From: Streptomyces venezuelae
GTDB taxonomy: Bacteria > Actinomycetota > Actinomycetes > Streptomycetales > Streptomycetaceae
Assembly (NCBI RefSeq): GCF_008642315.1
Contig: NZ_CP029192.1
Span: 3,286,001 to 3,350,000, forward strand
Length of the DNA: 64,000 nt
Reading direction: 5' to 3'
Shown: positions 62,933 to 64,000 of the stretch, in pieces
How positions within the stretch are numbered: position 1 is the first letter of the stretch
Layout: each line of letters begins with the position of its first letter
Notes under the pieces: model-generated
Databases searched by the model: none
Told to the model about the DNA's origin: nothing
Seen by the model: only the letters and a program-made list of their open reading frames with translations
Program-made: the position numbers and the translations under genes

Positions 62933-63487
62933 GTGCTCACTGTCGGTGACAAGTTCCCCGAGTTCGACCTGACTGCCTGTGTCTCGCTGGAGCAGGGCAA
63001 GGAGTTCGAGCAGATCAACCACAAGACCTACGAGGGCAAGTGGAAGATCGTCTTCGCGTGGCCCAAGGACTTCACCTTCGTGTGCCCCACCGAGATCGCG
63101 GCGTTCGGCAAGCTGAACGACGAGTTCGCCGACCGTGACGCCCAGGTCCTCGGCTTCTCCGGTGACTCCGAGTTCGTGCACCACGCCTGGCGCAAGGACC
63201 ACCCGGACCTGACCGACCTGCCCTTCCCGATGCTGGCCGACTCGAAGCACGAGCTCATGCGTGACCTCGGCATCGAGGGCGAGGACGGCTTCGCGCAGCG
63301 CGCCGTCTTCATCGTCGACCAGAACAACGAGATCCAGTTCACGATGGTGACCGCCGGTTCCGTGGGCCGTAACCCCAAGGAGGTCCTCCGGGTCCTCGAC
63401 GCCCTGCAGACCGACGAGCTCTGCCCCTGCAACTGGAGCAAGGGCGACGAGACCCTCGACCCGGTCGCGCTGCTCTCGGGCGAGTGA
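62933..63487 (+). CDS. ahpC: Alkyl hydroperoxide reductase, peroxiredoxin subunit
   Basis: A 184-residue 2-Cys peroxiredoxin that reduces hydrogen and organic peroxides. The peroxidatic Cys51 is in TFVCPTEIAAF and the resolving region is CPCNWSKG (Cys164/Cys166), the spacing seen in actinobacterial AhpC proteins that pair with AhpD. The start is the GTG at 62933 with AAGGAG five bases upstream. ahpD starts 15 bp after its stop codon. Confidence 0.96.
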   Translation: MLTVGDKFPEFDLTACVSLEQGKEFEQINHKTYEGKWKIVFAWPKDFTFVCPTEIAAFGKLNDEFADRDAQVLGFSGDSEFVHHAWRKDHPDLTDLPFPMLADSKHELMRDLGIEGEDGFAQRAVFIVDQNNEIQFTMVTAGSVGRNPKEVLRVLDALQTDELCPCNWSKGDETLDPVALLSGE

Positions 63488-63502
63488 ACGGAGGCTACTG
63501 AC

Positions 63503-64000
63503 ATGGCACTCGACGAACTGAAGTCCGCCGTACCGGACTACGCCAAGGACCTGAAGCTGAACCTCGGCTCGGTCATCGGCAACTCGGACCTGCCCAAGCA
63601 GCAGCTGTGGGGCACCGTGCTGGCCTGCGCCATCGCGTCCCGCTCCCCGAAGGTGCTGCGCGAGCTGGAGCCCGAGGCGAAGGCGAACCTCTCCCCCGAG
63701 GCGTACACGGCCGCCAAGTCGGCCGCCGCCGTCATGGCGATGAACAACGTCTTCTACCGCACGCGTCACCTGCTCTCCGACCCGGAGTACGGGACGATGC
63801 GCGCCGGTCTGCGGATGAACGTCATCGGCAACCCGGGAGTCGAGAAGGTCGACTTCGAGCTGTGGTCCCTCGCGGTCTCCGCGATCAACGGCTGTGGCCA
63901 GTGCCTGGACTCGCACGAGCAGGTCCTGCGCAAGGCCGGCGTGGACCGCGAGACGATCCAGGAGGCCTTCAAGGTCGCCGCGGTCATCCAGGCGGTCGGC
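63503..64000 (+). CDS. ahpD: Alkyl hydroperoxidase AhpD, 3'-truncated
   Basis: First 166 codons of the AhpD reductase that regenerates AhpC; the last few codons lie beyond the window. The catalytic CxxC is Cys131-Cys134 in [13 protein letters not shown], followed by the proton-relay His137, as in mycobacterial AhpD. The N-terminal half ([20 protein letters not shown]) is typical. GGAGG lies about ten bases upstream of the ATG. Same operon as ahpC. Confidence 0.96.
   Translation, partial: MALDELKSAVPDYAKDLKLNLGSVIGNSDLPKQQLWGTVLACAIASRSPKVLRELEPEAKANLSPEAYTAAKSAAAVMAMNNVFYRTRHLLSDPEYGTMRAGLRMNVIGNPGVEKVDFELWSLAVSAINGCGQCLDSHEQVLRKAGVDRETIQEAFKVAAVIQAVG

Overview
The window reads as chromosomal DNA from a high-GC actinomycete, almost certainly Streptomyces or a close relative. 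The evidence is the strong third-position GC bias (long antisense shadow ORFs almost everywhere), many GTG and a few TTG starts, a WhiB-like protein, polyphosphate glucokinase, SpoIIE-type phosphatases with C-terminal kinase-like domains, a 'septum formation' domain protein, and the oxyR-ahpC-ahpD arrangement. From memory, without any search, the gene content resembles the SCO5031-SCO5121 part of the S. coelicolor core chromosome. I see no rRNA, tRNA, CRISPR array, transposase, prophage or secondary-metabolite cluster.

Layout. 0-5 kb: a minus-strand peptide ABC transporter operon (binding protein, two permeases, two ATPases, the last cut by the window edge). 5-10 kb: typA and an orphan family-5 substrate-binding lipoprotein with a charged insert. 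10-14.3 kb: a four-gene operon for a succinate dehydrogenase/fumarate reductase-like complex (small protein, five-helix membrane anchor, flavoprotein, iron-sulfur protein). 14.3-18 kb: a convergent operon encoding a RavA-like MoxR ATPase, a ViaA-like VWA protein and a SMI1/KNR4 protein. 18-21 kb: divergent from it, a TPM-domain membrane protein and PspA. 21-25.2 kb: a large PAS-PAS-GAF-PP2C-HATPase regulator, a solo anti-sigma-type ATPase, a Nudix hydrolase and a SPOR protein. 25.5-32 kb: GntR regulator, esterase, DUF4190/septum-formation protein, then a serpin convergent with a secreted subtilisin. 32-36 kb: threonine-synthase-like enzyme, ECF sigma factor with an overlapping but frameshifted CU044_5270-type partner, and an unknown gene. 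36-48 kb: housekeeping genes (ychF, ppgK, ispH, an amino-acid permease, xseA-xseB, nitroreductase, glpX, a WhiB-like protein, a DUF1707 protein). 47-52 kb: a class I and a class II fumarase flanking a secreted GDSL hydrolase. 52-58 kb: DUF402 protein, methyltransferase, a second GAF-PP2C-HATPase phosphatase and a class A penicillin-binding protein. 58-62 kb: padR-ABC-FtsX operon. 62-64 kb: oxyR divergent from ahpC-ahpD (ahpD cut by the window edge).

How it fits together. The strongest system-level signal is the 10.3-21 kb block. A respiratory dehydrogenase of the SDH/FRD family lies back-to-back with RavA-ViaA homologues, which in E. coli associate with fumarate reductase and membrane lipids. 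These in turn share a 180-bp divergent promoter region with a TPM protein and the membrane-stress protein PspA. This suggests a respiratory-membrane maintenance module with a SUKH-fold protein as an added member. At least eleven genes have a TAnnnT -10 hexamer ending 6-7 nt before the start codon, implying many leaderless transcripts. Well-formed terminator hairpins separate most convergent pairs. A 20-bp repeat occurs four times in tandem near 41.3 kb and once inverted at 61.75 kb.
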